From NCBI RefSeq assembly GCF_000429165.1, contig NZ_AUBI01000012.1, positions 1 through 64,000 on the forward strand: a stretch of 64,000 nucleotides of DNA. The letters are read 5' to 3'. The stretch comes from Acetobacter nitrogenifigens DSM 23921 = NBRC 105050 (GTDB lineage Bacteria; Pseudomonadota; Alphaproteobacteria; Acetobacterales; Acetobacteraceae). The position numbers and the translations under genes are program-made. This document shows positions 33,700 through 40,686 of the stretch, in pieces. The notes under the pieces were generated by a model. It worked only from the letters and a program-made list of their open reading frames with translations. It made no database searches and had not been told where the DNA came from. The first letter of the stretch is position 1; each line of letters begins with the position of its first letter.

Positions 33700-34450
33700 G
33701 TGAACGATTCAGCGCCGATCCCCCATATCTTCATCGCCACGCCCTGCTTTGGGGGCGTCGTGACGCAGACCTATATGCAATCCATTCTGGGAAGCGTCCT
33801 TTCCGCCCCGCATCAGGGACTGGAGCTGACGCTATCGATGGTCGGCAATGACGCCCTGATCACCCGCTGCCGCAACACGCTGCTGCACCAGTTTTTCTCC
33901 CAAAGCCACGCGACGCATATCCTGTTCGTCGACAGCGACATCGGCTTTCAACCGGACGCCATCGGGCGTCTTGTCGCGACGAAAAAAGATCTCGTCGCCG
34001 GTCTGTATCCCCTGAAGGACCGTTACTGGGATGCCCTGACAGACGCACAGACACAACGCGGGGAACCGCCGGCGACAGCGTCCCTGCGTTATGTCGGCGA
34101 ATGCGAGCGTCTGCATGAGGCGACGCCCGCAGGTAACGGCGCAAGCCTTGTCGAAGCGGGCTACGCGGGGACTGGCTTCATGCTGATCAGCCGCCGGGCA
34201 GAGCGCTTCTGCGCAACCCGCGGCGGCCGAGGCATACGCCCTGTTCGATTGCATGATTGACCCGGAGACCGGAACCTATCTCAGCGAGGATTTCACGTTC
34301 TGCCGACGCTGGCGACAGATTGGCGGCGAGGTGTGGCTCGATCCGTCAATCGTCCTCACGCACACCGGTCCATCGACTTTCAGCGGTCATCCAGTCAACC
34401 GTGTCGGAATCGCGCACGGAGCGCAGGCTTTTCACGTCTCCCACCTTTAA
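33700..34450 (+). pseudogene. GT-A-type glycosyltransferase, broken by a frameshift
   Basis: From GTG at 33700 (AGAGG eight bases before) the frame reads IFIATPCFGGVVTQTYMQSI, then LITRCRNTLLHQFF, HILFVDSDIGFQPDAIGRL (the DxD-like site) and AGTGFMLISRRAERF. It then runs into non-homologous residues and stops at 34260. The expected continuation (AEAYALFDCMIDPETGTYLS, then EDFTFCRRWRQIGGEVWLDPS) lies in the +1 frame through 34450. A one-base indel between about 34200 and 34235 splits the gene. It is either a recent pseudogene or a sequencing error. Intact relatives are cytoplasmic proteins with a glycosyltransferase fold whose acceptors are unknown. Confidence 0.8.
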
Positions 34451-34513
34451 ACCGGTGGCCTGAAAACACACGCCTGACGCGAAACCCCGAAGCAATCGCC
34501 CCCAGGCCGGGCG

Positions 34514-35332
34514 TCAGAAGTCAGGTAGCGTTTGCGACAGGATGCCGCCCTGACGCAGCGGCGCGATCTTCCGGGCAAGCCCTGTGGCGTCGTCCGTCTC
34601 GATCATCAGCCCGGCGACCGTCGCCTCGCCCTCCGCAGGCTGCAGCCTCTCGCCCGGCATCTTGCGAACGAAACGCGCCAGCGCAGCCTCCTTCTGCATG
34701 CCTATGACGCTGTCGTAATCGCCGCACATGCCCGCGTCGCTCTGGAAAGCCGTGCCTCTCGTGAGAATACGGTGGTCGGCTGTCGGGGTGTGCGTGTGCG
34801 TGCCGATCACCAGAGACGCCTTGCCGTCGAGCGCGTGCCCAAGCGCCCATTTCTCGCTGCTCGCCTCCGCATGCACGTCGATAATGGCGGCCTGCACTGT
34901 CACGCCCAGACGATGGCGCGCCATCAGCTCCTGCGTCATGCGGAACGGGTCGTCGAGCGGATCCATGAACAGCCGCCCCATCACATTGGCGACCAACACG
35001 CGGCGCCCATCCGCCAGAGTGAACACAGTGCTGCCCTGCCCCGGCGTGCCGGGCGGGTAATTCAGGGGGCGGACGACGTTCGGCAGACCGTCGATCTCCG
35101 CCACCAGATCCTTGCGGTCCCAGCTATGGTTGCCAAGAGTCATGACGTCCACACCGCAGGCAGACAGGTCGCGGGCAATGGCGGCGGACAGGCCGAAGCC
35201 ATGGCTGGCGTTCTCTGCGTTCGCAATCACAACGTCTAGCGACAGGCGCTTACGCAATTCGGGAACTCGGGCGATCACGGCGTCCCGTCCGGCGCGGCCG
35301 ACGATGTCCCCCAGAAACAGTATCCGCACCAA
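34514..35332 (-). CDS. YmdB-family metallophosphoesterase (TIGR00282)
   Basis: This 272-residue protein matches the YmdB family throughout: MVRILFLGDIVGRAGRDAV, ANAENASHGFGLSAAIA, DVMTLGNHSWDRKDL, MGRLFMDPLDDPF, DVHAEASSEKWALGHALDGK, VIGTHTHTPTADHRIL and GTAFQSDAGMCGDYDSVIGM. These include the dimetal ligands. YmdB of Bacillus is a 2',3'/3',5'-cyclic nucleotide phosphodiesterase that affects development. Proteobacterial members are less studied. It is transcribed alone on the minus strand between the broken glycosyltransferase and the exported deaminase. Confidence 0.92.
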   Translation of the reverse strand: MVRILFLGDIVGRAGRDAVIARVPELRKRLSLDVVIANAENASHGFGLSAAIARDLSACGVDVMTLGNHSWDRKDLVAEIDGLPNVVRPLNYPPGTPGQGSTVFTLADGRRVLVANVMGRLFMDPLDDPFRMTQELMARHRLGVTVQAAIIDVHAEASSEKWALGHALDGKASLVIGTHTHTPTADHRILTRGTAFQSDAGMCGDYDSVIGMQKEAALARFVRKMPGERLQPAEGEATVAGLMIETDDATGLARKIAPLRQGGILSQTLPDF

Positions 35333-35450
35333 ATTCTCCTGCTATCGTTCCCACTGTCGGCCTCTGCGCCGATCCGCCTGGACGCTGTAGCGTACCGGAC
35401 TGGAAACGTCAGTTCTTCCCCTCAATCCCACACACTGGAGACGCCCCTCG

Positions 35451-36020
35451 ATGCCGCCCGTCCCTCCCGGAAAATCGTTACGACGCCGGACTGCCCTCGC
35501 GGCGGTCGCCGCTGTCGGCGCTCAGATGGCGACGTCAAAAAGCCGCGCAAGCGCAGCGACAGGAGCCAACGCCGAGGATGAGCGCTTCATGACGCAGGCC
35601 ATTGAAGAGGCGCGCAAGGCGGACTTCCCGTTTGGCTGCGTCATCACCGCCAATGGCGCCGTTATCGCGCGCGGCGGCAATATCGGGCGACAGCACCACG
35701 ATCCTACGGCGCATGGAGAAATGACCGCGATCCGCAACTGCGTCTCGGCCGACAAGACCTCCGAACTGAAGGGCGCCACGCTCTACACAACCGGAGAGCC
35801 ATGCCCGATGTGCATGGGCGCCATCGTCTGGTCCGGCATTTCGCGCGTGGTCTATGCAGTCTCGATCGACGAGCTTGCGACCCACATGAACCAGATCATG
35901 GTCTCGTCGGAACAGATTGCGCGGGCGTCCTTTCATCCCGTCGAAATCGTCGGCGGCGTCGGCCTGCAAGAGGCAAGGCCGCTGTTCGCGCGGTTCAAGA
36001 AACAGACGGCGCCGGGATAA
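35451..36020 (+). CDS. Exported (Tat-type) nucleoside/guanine deaminase-like protein
   Basis: This 189-residue protein has the zinc cytidine/deoxycytidylate-deaminase motifs HGEMTAIRN (His88, catalytic Glu90) and TGEPCPMCMGA (Cys118, Cys121), with FPFGCVITANGAVIARGGN typical of guanine deaminase / TadA-like enzymes. The first ~36 residues are unusual: a triple Arg at 11-13 and then a hydrophobic run TALAAVAAVGAQMATS ending SRASA, which looks like a twin-arginine export signal. That would place the deaminase in the periplasm. It stands alone. Possible substrates are extracellular purine bases or nucleosides. Confidence 0.85.
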   Translation: MPPVPPGKSLRRRTALAAVAAVGAQMATSKSRASAATGANAEDERFMTQAIEEARKADFPFGCVITANGAVIARGGNIGRQHHDPTAHGEMTAIRNCVSADKTSELKGATLYTTGEPCPMCMGAIVWSGISRVVYAVSIDELATHMNQIMVSSEQIARASFHPVEIVGGVGLQEARPLFARFKKQTAPG

Positions 36021-36055
36021 AGCGTTGCGAACGTCGCGAACTTAACGCCTGACGG

Positions 36056-36667
36056 TCAGGACGACGACGGATCGCAGCGGATCGTTTCCAGCTCTGTCAC
36101 GATGAACGGCAGGGGCCTGTCATATGGTCCCACGGGCACGTCATCCCGCTCCTGCGTCGAAAGGGCATAGCCAATAGCTATCGCGTCGGGATTGGCGACA
36201 AGCGTGCGATCATAATAGCCGCCGCCATACCCCAGGCGGTAGCCGCGCCGGTCGAAGGCCAGCATGGGAACCAGAATGATCCCGGGCGTTCCAGTCTCCC
36301 CATCGGGATGCATCGTGCCGAAACGCCCGGCGATCATCCCGACATCGGGGCGCCACTGACGAAACAGCAGCGGATTTCCCTTTTTCGTCGTCTCCGGCAG
36401 CAGCACATTCCGCCCTGACGCATGGAGAAACTCGTTAAGCGGGCGAAGATCGATCTCGCCTTCCAGTGGCCATAGCGAGGCTATCGCGACATTAGGGCGA
36501 AGAAGGATTTCGTGGCCCAGGCGGCCGACGAGCTGGTTCTGCTTGTCCGGCGATGCGCCCCGCGAAGCTCGGAGCAAAGCTCGGAGCGCCGCCTTGCGTT
36601 CGGTGGTTTCCGCCGACTCCCGGGCGGGGGGGGAATCTTCAGGCATCGTTGCTTCGGGGGTATTCAT
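36056..36667 (-). CDS. 5-formyltetrahydrofolate cyclo-ligase family protein
   Basis: This 203-residue protein has the family marks KAALRALLRASR (basic N-terminal helix), ASLWPLEGEIDLRPLN, LLPETTKKGNPLLFRQW, and the nucleotide site ILVPMLAFDRRGYRLGYGGGYYDRTL. It makes 5,10-methenyl-THF from 5-formyl-THF with ATP. The ATG at 36665-36667 was preferred because a 6S RNA candidate lies immediately upstream; the ribosome site is weak, and ATG at 36644-36646 is another option. The order zapA, 6S RNA, cyclo-ligase is widely kept in proteobacteria. Confidence 0.88.
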   Translation of the reverse strand: MNTPEATMPEDSPPARESAETTERKAALRALLRASRGASPDKQNQLVGRLGHEILLRPNVAIASLWPLEGEIDLRPLNEFLHASGRNVLLPETTKKGNPLLFRQWRPDVGMIAGRFGTMHPDGETGTPGIILVPMLAFDRRGYRLGYGGGYYDRTLVANPDAIAIGYALSTQERDDVPVGPYDRPLPFIVTELETIRCDPSSS

Positions 36668-36671
36668 GTGC

Positions 36672-36830
36672 GGAGCCGCCATGGCCGTTGGACTGTACAA
36701 CCTCCAGGACCTGCTAGTGCAGGTGGGCGCCGGATAACATGACCACGGCCACGTCAGCGCCAGCTCCCGAGGAAGTGCTTATCGGCCCAGGGGTATGATC
36801 TGCCTGACGAGCCGGGCAGCCCCGCCCTTC
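36672..36830 (-). ncRNA. ssrS: 6S RNA candidate
   Basis: This stretch fills the exact slot of 6S RNA, between zapA and the 5-formyl-THF cyclo-ligase gene on the same strand. The ends can pair (36815-36823 with 36672-36680, nine pairs including G-U), and the 3' half has a small hairpin ACCTGC-ACTA-GCAGGT at 36709-36724, as in the 3' side of the 6S central bubble. 6S RNA mimics an open promoter and binds sigma-70 RNA polymerase. The call rests on context and folding by eye; the ends are approximate. Confidence 0.55.
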
Positions 36831-36834
36831 CTAT

Positions 36835-37173
36835 TTAGTCTCGCTCAAGCGCCGCCGCAATGGCTTCCGCGCGTTCCGCGAGAACGGAGAGCTGCTCCCC
36901 AAGAAGCGCACGGTCGCGCACCGCCTGCCGCCCTTCCGCCAGCGCCTCGGTCGTCTCCACCGGGAGCTTTTGGGCCGACACGTCCGCGACCTCGTCAGCC
37001 ATCAGCAGGGCGGCGAGGACCAGCACCTTCGCCTCGCCGCTGAACCCGAGGTTGCGGACGCGGCTCACCCGCTTCTCCACCTCTTGCGCCATCGACAACA
37101 GATGGCGCTCTTCGCCCTGCTCGCACCCGATCGTGTAGGCGTATCCGTTGATGCGTACCGTCACCTGCGCCAC
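36835..37173 (-). CDS. zapA: Cell division protein ZapA
   Basis: This 112-residue protein has the ZapA N-terminal beta-alpha domain: MAQVTVRINGYAYTIGCEQG, then EERHLLSMAQEVEKRVSRVR and VLVLAALLMADEVADVSAQK. A C-terminal helix probably forms the dimer coiled coil. ZapA stabilises FtsZ filaments at the division site. It follows a small coiled-coil gene on the same strand by three bases, and the 6S RNA candidate starts right after its stop. The length is normal for alphaproteobacteria. Confidence 0.92.
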   Translation of the reverse strand: MAQVTVRINGYAYTIGCEQGEERHLLSMAQEVEKRVSRVRNLGFSGEAKVLVLAALLMADEVADVSAQKLPVETTEALAEGRQAVRDRALLGEQLSVLAERAEAIAAALERD

Positions 37174-37176
37174 GGT

Positions 37177-37674
37177 TTATTCCTCCAGCCCGGTCGGGGC
37201 GCGATGATCGAATCCAGAAAAACCCTGCGACCCACTGTTCGAGAACTGCTGGTCGTGAAAATGTTGATCCTGGAAATGCTGACCGGATGCATGATCGGCT
37301 GCGTAATCCATGCCCGGCGCGACATGATCAGGCGCCATATGGCTGGAGCCCGCGGCGTCACCGGGCGCGGCGATCCCTGAGAGCGAAGACGATCCGTCGT
37401 CGTCGCCATACGAGGGCTCTTCACCGACCGGAGCCGGGCCTGGCTCGGCCGTCTCTTCCAGCACGTCACGCACCCTCATGATGAGGGCGTCGAGATTGGC
37501 CGCGATCATCTGAACGTCCGGACCTGCAGGCGCGGTGGGCGCGGCGACGACTGTGGCGGCCATCGCCTTGCGGCGCTCGATCGCGAAGGCGATGCGCTCC
37601 AGAGCCGAATTCAGCCTTGCAACCGCCTCTCCCGCCGAGAGGGCGGAGTGAGTATGTTCACTCTGTTCAGCCAC
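37177..37674 (-). CDS. Small helical protein upstream of zapA, unknown role
   Basis: From GTG at 37672-37674 (AAGGCGG upstream) the 165-residue product begins with a helical segment SAGEAVARLNSALERIAFAI, resembling the short DUF4164-type helices often encoded before zapA. A Pro/Ala linker and a second helix MIAANLDALIMRVRDVLEE follow. The last 60 residues are His/Gln/Asp/Ser-rich and disordered (ASGQHFQDQHFHDQQF). ATG codons at 37704 and 37695 are alternative starts with no ribosome site. Being three bases ahead of zapA on the same strand suggests a cell-division or envelope role, but that is an inference. Confidence 0.65.
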   Translation of the reverse strand: MAEQSEHTHSALSAGEAVARLNSALERIAFAIERRKAMAATVVAAPTAPAGPDVQMIAANLDALIMRVRDVLEETAEPGPAPVGEEPSYGDDDGSSSLSGIAAPGDAAGSSHMAPDHVAPGMDYAADHASGQHFQDQHFHDQQFSNSGSQGFSGFDHRAPTGLEE

Positions 37675-37741
37675 GCTACCGCCTTGCTCTCGCATTGAAA
37701 CCATCTGGCAAGAATCGCCGCCACAGGATTGAACGTCAAGC

Positions 37742-38257
37742 ATGTTCCACACTTCGCCGCCGCCCTTCGCCCGCGACGGGTTCGTGACGCTCGAAGTCGG
37801 AGACCTCGCGACTGCGCGGACCGCGGCGGCGGCAGCGGCTCTTGGCGGGTTCACGGCCGTACTGCTGTCGCCGGTGGGCGCCGCGTCCTTCATGGGCGTA
37901 AAATGGTGGCGCGCCATCATAAGCGCCCTGACGTCCGACGGCGCCGTGAACGAATCGGCTCGAAACGACATCTCCGAACGCCACGACTTCATCGATATCC
38001 TCGACTGCGACCGGTTCGCAGGTCACGCCGCGACCGCACTCGCCGCCGGGCAGGAACGGATCGTGCTGCATCCCTCCTGCCCCCAGATCCGATCCATCGA
38101 AGTGCTCGCCGAGTCCCTTGGCCGCCATGTGCTACGCGACAGGCCCAACGCGATAGTCGTCACCCCCTCCATGACGGCGGAAGATGTCCTCACGCTTCTT
38201 CCGCGAAGCGACGTTGCGGCCGGGCCGCATGGACAGCGCGCCGTCCGGACCGCATAG
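37742..38257 (+). CDS. Conserved-looking protein of unknown function
   Basis: This 171-residue protein has no family I recognise. It has an Ala-rich first half with GFVTLEVGDLATARTAAAAA and GFTAVLLSPVGAASFMGVKWW. A second half (FIDILDCDRFAGHAATALAAG, IVLHPSCPQIRSIEVLAESL) has the alternating pattern of a Rossmann-like or barrel fragment. It is soluble, with no signal peptide. The gene diverges from the zapA-side gene and lies 45 bases before the ThiE-like gene on the same strand, so the two are probably one operon and may work together. Confidence 0.65.
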   Translation: MFHTSPPPFARDGFVTLEVGDLATARTAAAAAALGGFTAVLLSPVGAASFMGVKWWRAIISALTSDGAVNESARNDISERHDFIDILDCDRFAGHAATALAAGQERIVLHPSCPQIRSIEVLAESLGRHVLRDRPNAIVVTPSMTAEDVLTLLPRSDVAAGPHGQRAVRTA

Positions 38258-38302
38258 CAACGCAGGACGACAGCCTTACGTGACAGGACCAGAGGACAGA
38301 AC

Positions 38303-38965
38303 ATGAGCGACCGGGTGGAACAGGCATCGGACGAGACGACTGCGTGCGAGCTGTATCTCGTCACTCCGGTAGTGGATGACGGGGATGCGTTCCTTCCGGT
38401 TCTTGAACGCGCGCTCGCCAAGCTTCCCGCCGCAGCCGTTCGTCTGCGGCTTGCCGATCTGCCGGAAGACCGCCTGAAGCGCATCGTCACCCGCCTGCGC
38501 CCGTCGGTGCAGGATCGCGGCGTCGCGTTGATTCTGGACAGCCACCCTTCGCTCGCCCTTTCGACCGGATGCGACGGCGTTCACGTCGATGCGGAAGACA
38601 CCGCAACAGCGCGACTGATCGTCGGGAATGATCTTCAACTGGGCGCATTCTGCGGAACGAGCCGGGACCTCGCCATGACCGCAGGAGAGGCCGGAGCGGA
38701 CTACGTCTCGTTCGGCCCGTTCACTCAGGCGTCCGAGATCACGTCGGACGCCGAGTTGGTGGGCTGGTGGTCCGCGGTCATGGAATTGCCCGCTGTGGCG
38801 GAAGTGACGATTGACGCTGGAGGCGATTACGCAGCCGCGTTGCGACCTCTGGCCAAAACTGCCGATTTCCTCGCGCTTGGCGGCGATGAGGGCGCCTTGT
38901 CGCCGTGGAGCGATCCGGCGGGCGCGCTGGCCGCGCTATCGGGCGTCCTGACGACAGGATTGTAG
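38303..38965 (+). CDS. Thiamine-phosphate-synthase-like (ThiE/TenI) protein
   Basis: This 220-residue protein has the ThiE/TenI barrel marks CDGVHVDAEDTATARLIVG and LGAFCGTSRDLAMTAGEAGADYVSFGPF. The N-terminal substrate lysine and QLR(E/D)K region of true ThiE is not seen; VRLRLADLPEDRL stands there. It may therefore be a TenI-like or otherwise divergent member. ThiE joins the pyrimidine and thiazole parts of thiamine. No other thiamine gene or TPP riboswitch is nearby. The preceding 171-residue unknown protein is probably cotranscribed. Confidence 0.75.
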   Translation: MSDRVEQASDETTACELYLVTPVVDDGDAFLPVLERALAKLPAAAVRLRLADLPEDRLKRIVTRLRPSVQDRGVALILDSHPSLALSTGCDGVHVDAEDTATARLIVGNDLQLGAFCGTSRDLAMTAGEAGADYVSFGPFTQASEITSDAELVGWWSAVMELPAVAEVTIDAGGDYAAALRPLAKTADFLALGGDEGALSPWSDPAGALAALSGVLTTGL

Positions 38966-39223
38966 CGTGGTCAAATGGAGTATCGCGTAGAGGCCGAAGG
39001 CCGGGTGTAGGAGCAGCAGCCCCGCCCGCCCCTGCGCGCCAGATGACGACGCGATCGTTATGATCGTAGGCACAGTCCACGCAGCGGCCCCCTGCGTACG
39101 TGTCGTGACGTCTGCGTCGAAGTTCGGTTACGTCCTATCGATCTAAACCCGCTGTCGGATAAGGCGCCCCAGAAGACGAAAGAACATTATCTCGTTCCCA
39201 AGCCTGCATCGCCGGATCGTGAG

Positions 39224-39391
39224 CTACGCGCGTCGCAGAAACCACACCGTCACCAGCAGGGGCGCACCGAGCCCTACCGCACCGGCAATGTCACCAACCG
39301 GCCCCTCCACGACGAGAGCGCCGACAAGCCCCACGAACGTAACGACCGAAATCCAGATCGGCGGCCACCACTTCGAACGCAAAAGCAGCAT
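39224..39391 (-). CDS. 55-residue membrane protein coupled to PepSY gene
   Basis: The ATG at 39389-39391 overlaps the stop of the PepSY gene (TGATG). The product has two hydrophobic helices (PIWISVVTFVGLVGALVV and IAGAVGLGAPLLVTVWFL) and a basic end, so it should be a small inner-membrane protein. Small two-helix proteins after PepSY_TM genes are common in proteobacteria and may assist the same iron-related membrane complex. No specific function is known. Confidence 0.7.
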   Translation of the reverse strand: MLLLRSKWWPPIWISVVTFVGLVGALVVEGPVGDIAGAVGLGAPLLVTVWFLRRA

Positions 39392-40560
39392 CACGTGCGC
39401 CCCTCCACCAGCAACAGCTCCTCGGCCAGAGCCGCCTCCCCTGCTGTGGCATCTCCCGCCACGACACGGGATTTTCGCCCGCCGCCGAATAGCAGGTAGA
39501 CGCCGGAGCCAAGCACCGCGATTGTCACAACGTCGAGCAGCGCCCAGAGCCACTTCAATGTGAGACCGCCGTAATCGCCGAAATGCAGCGGGCGGCAGAT
39601 TTCCAGCATGCGAAGATACCATGGCATCGCCGCGACGAAGGCGACTGTTCCGGTGCGGGAATCAACGAGTACGGGCGTCAGCATTCGCGATCGCAATTTC
39701 GACTGCCCCTGCGTCCAGACGACGTAGTGGTCCGGGCTTCCGCTAATATGCGTCGGGTAGGTCACGAATGTGGTCGCCATGCCGGGCAGAGCCGCTTCCG
39801 CCGCACGGATCGCGACCGACACGGGCGCATGCGGCGCCAGCGCCGGATCGTGGATGTATGGCCCCAGGATCGGCGCCACGTCGCGCATTTCCCACAGGCC
39901 GAACAGCGGCGTCGCCAGAGAGTTCATGACGCCGGTCAGACCGACGATCATCGCCCAGCAACCCGACGTCAGACCAATCAGATTGTGCATGTCGAGCCAA
40001 CGCAGGCGCGACGAGCGCTTCCGCCGGATTTCACCGAAGCCCATGCGGCGGCTGAACGGTGCGTAAAGCACCACGCCGGAAACGATGGCCACGGCGAACG
40101 CCACGCCCATGAGACCGAGAAAGAGTTCACCCGGCAGTCCCGCGAGCATTTCCGCGTGCAGCCGGAGGATGAAATCCATGACGGAGTCACCCGGAGGGTC
40201 GCCGTCATGCAAAAGCACGCCGCTCTCAGCGCTGAACGTCATCTGGTGCGTGTGGTCGAATGTGTCGTCCGGCCCAGGGGAAAGGCGCAGGAGAATCCGT
40301 TGCTTGTCATGGTCAAGATAAACGAGGCGAACGCTTTCCTTCGGGTAGGCGCTGTGAGCGCCGCTGACGGCGGCGTCCAGTGCCGTCGCCCCGAAGAGTT
40401 TCGCCCCCGCGTCCGACGCGGGCGGGTCGAAGAAATTCGATATTTCGTCAGAGAAAATAAGCGGCAGGCCCGTCACGCACAGCATGAGCAGAAACAGGGT
40501 GCACACGATGCTCGACCACTTGTGCCACCACCGCCACCGCCGCAGCACCTGATTGTTCAT
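39391..40560 (-). CDS. PepSY-associated TM-helix protein (iron-regulated type)
   Basis: This 389-residue inner-membrane protein has the PepSY_TM layout: an N-terminal helix after RRWRWWHKWSSIVCTLFLLM, a periplasmic PepSY-like section (SGAHSAYPKESVRLVYLDHD), two central helices with conserved His (LHAEMLAGLPGELFLGLMG and WLDMHNLIGLTSGCWAMIVGLTG), a second periplasmic section and a last helix (WALLDVVTIAVLGSGVYLLF). Relatives next to TonB receptors are thought to help reduce siderophore iron. A Fur-like box lies 58 bases upstream, which supports iron control. A 55-residue membrane protein is translationally coupled after it. Confidence 0.9.
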   Translation of the reverse strand: MNNQVLRRWRWWHKWSSIVCTLFLLMLCVTGLPLIFSDEISNFFDPPASDAGAKLFGATALDAAVSGAHSAYPKESVRLVYLDHDKQRILLRLSPGPDDTFDHTHQMTFSAESGVLLHDGDPPGDSVMDFILRLHAEMLAGLPGELFLGLMGVAFAVAIVSGVVLYAPFSRRMGFGEIRRKRSSRLRWLDMHNLIGLTSGCWAMIVGLTGVMNSLATPLFGLWEMRDVAPILGPYIHDPALAPHAPVSVAIRAAEAALPGMATTFVTYPTHISGSPDHYVVWTQGQSKLRSRMLTPVLVDSRTGTVAFVAAMPWYLRMLEICRPLHFGDYGGLTLKWLWALLDVVTIAVLGSGVYLLFGGGRKSRVVAGDATAGEAALAEELLLVEGRT

Positions 40561-40617
40561 GAACCCGCCTCATTCCGTTTTCACCCGCCGACGCATCGGG
40601 GAAGCGGGAGTGGTATT

Positions 40618-40636
40618 GCGACTTATTATCATAGTC
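40618..40636 (-). promoter_or_regulatory. Fur-box-like operator upstream of the PepSY gene
   Basis: The minus-strand 19-mer GACTATGATAATAAGTCGC agrees with the classical Fur box at about 13 of 19 positions, including the core ATGATAAT. It lies 58 bases before the PepSY start codon, in the only AT-rich part of the spacer. This supports repression by Fur under iron sufficiency. Confidence 0.65.
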
Positions 40637-40686
40637 AACAACAAGCCGCGCGCGTCCCGCTCTCACCCGGACGGATGCCGGAGAGA

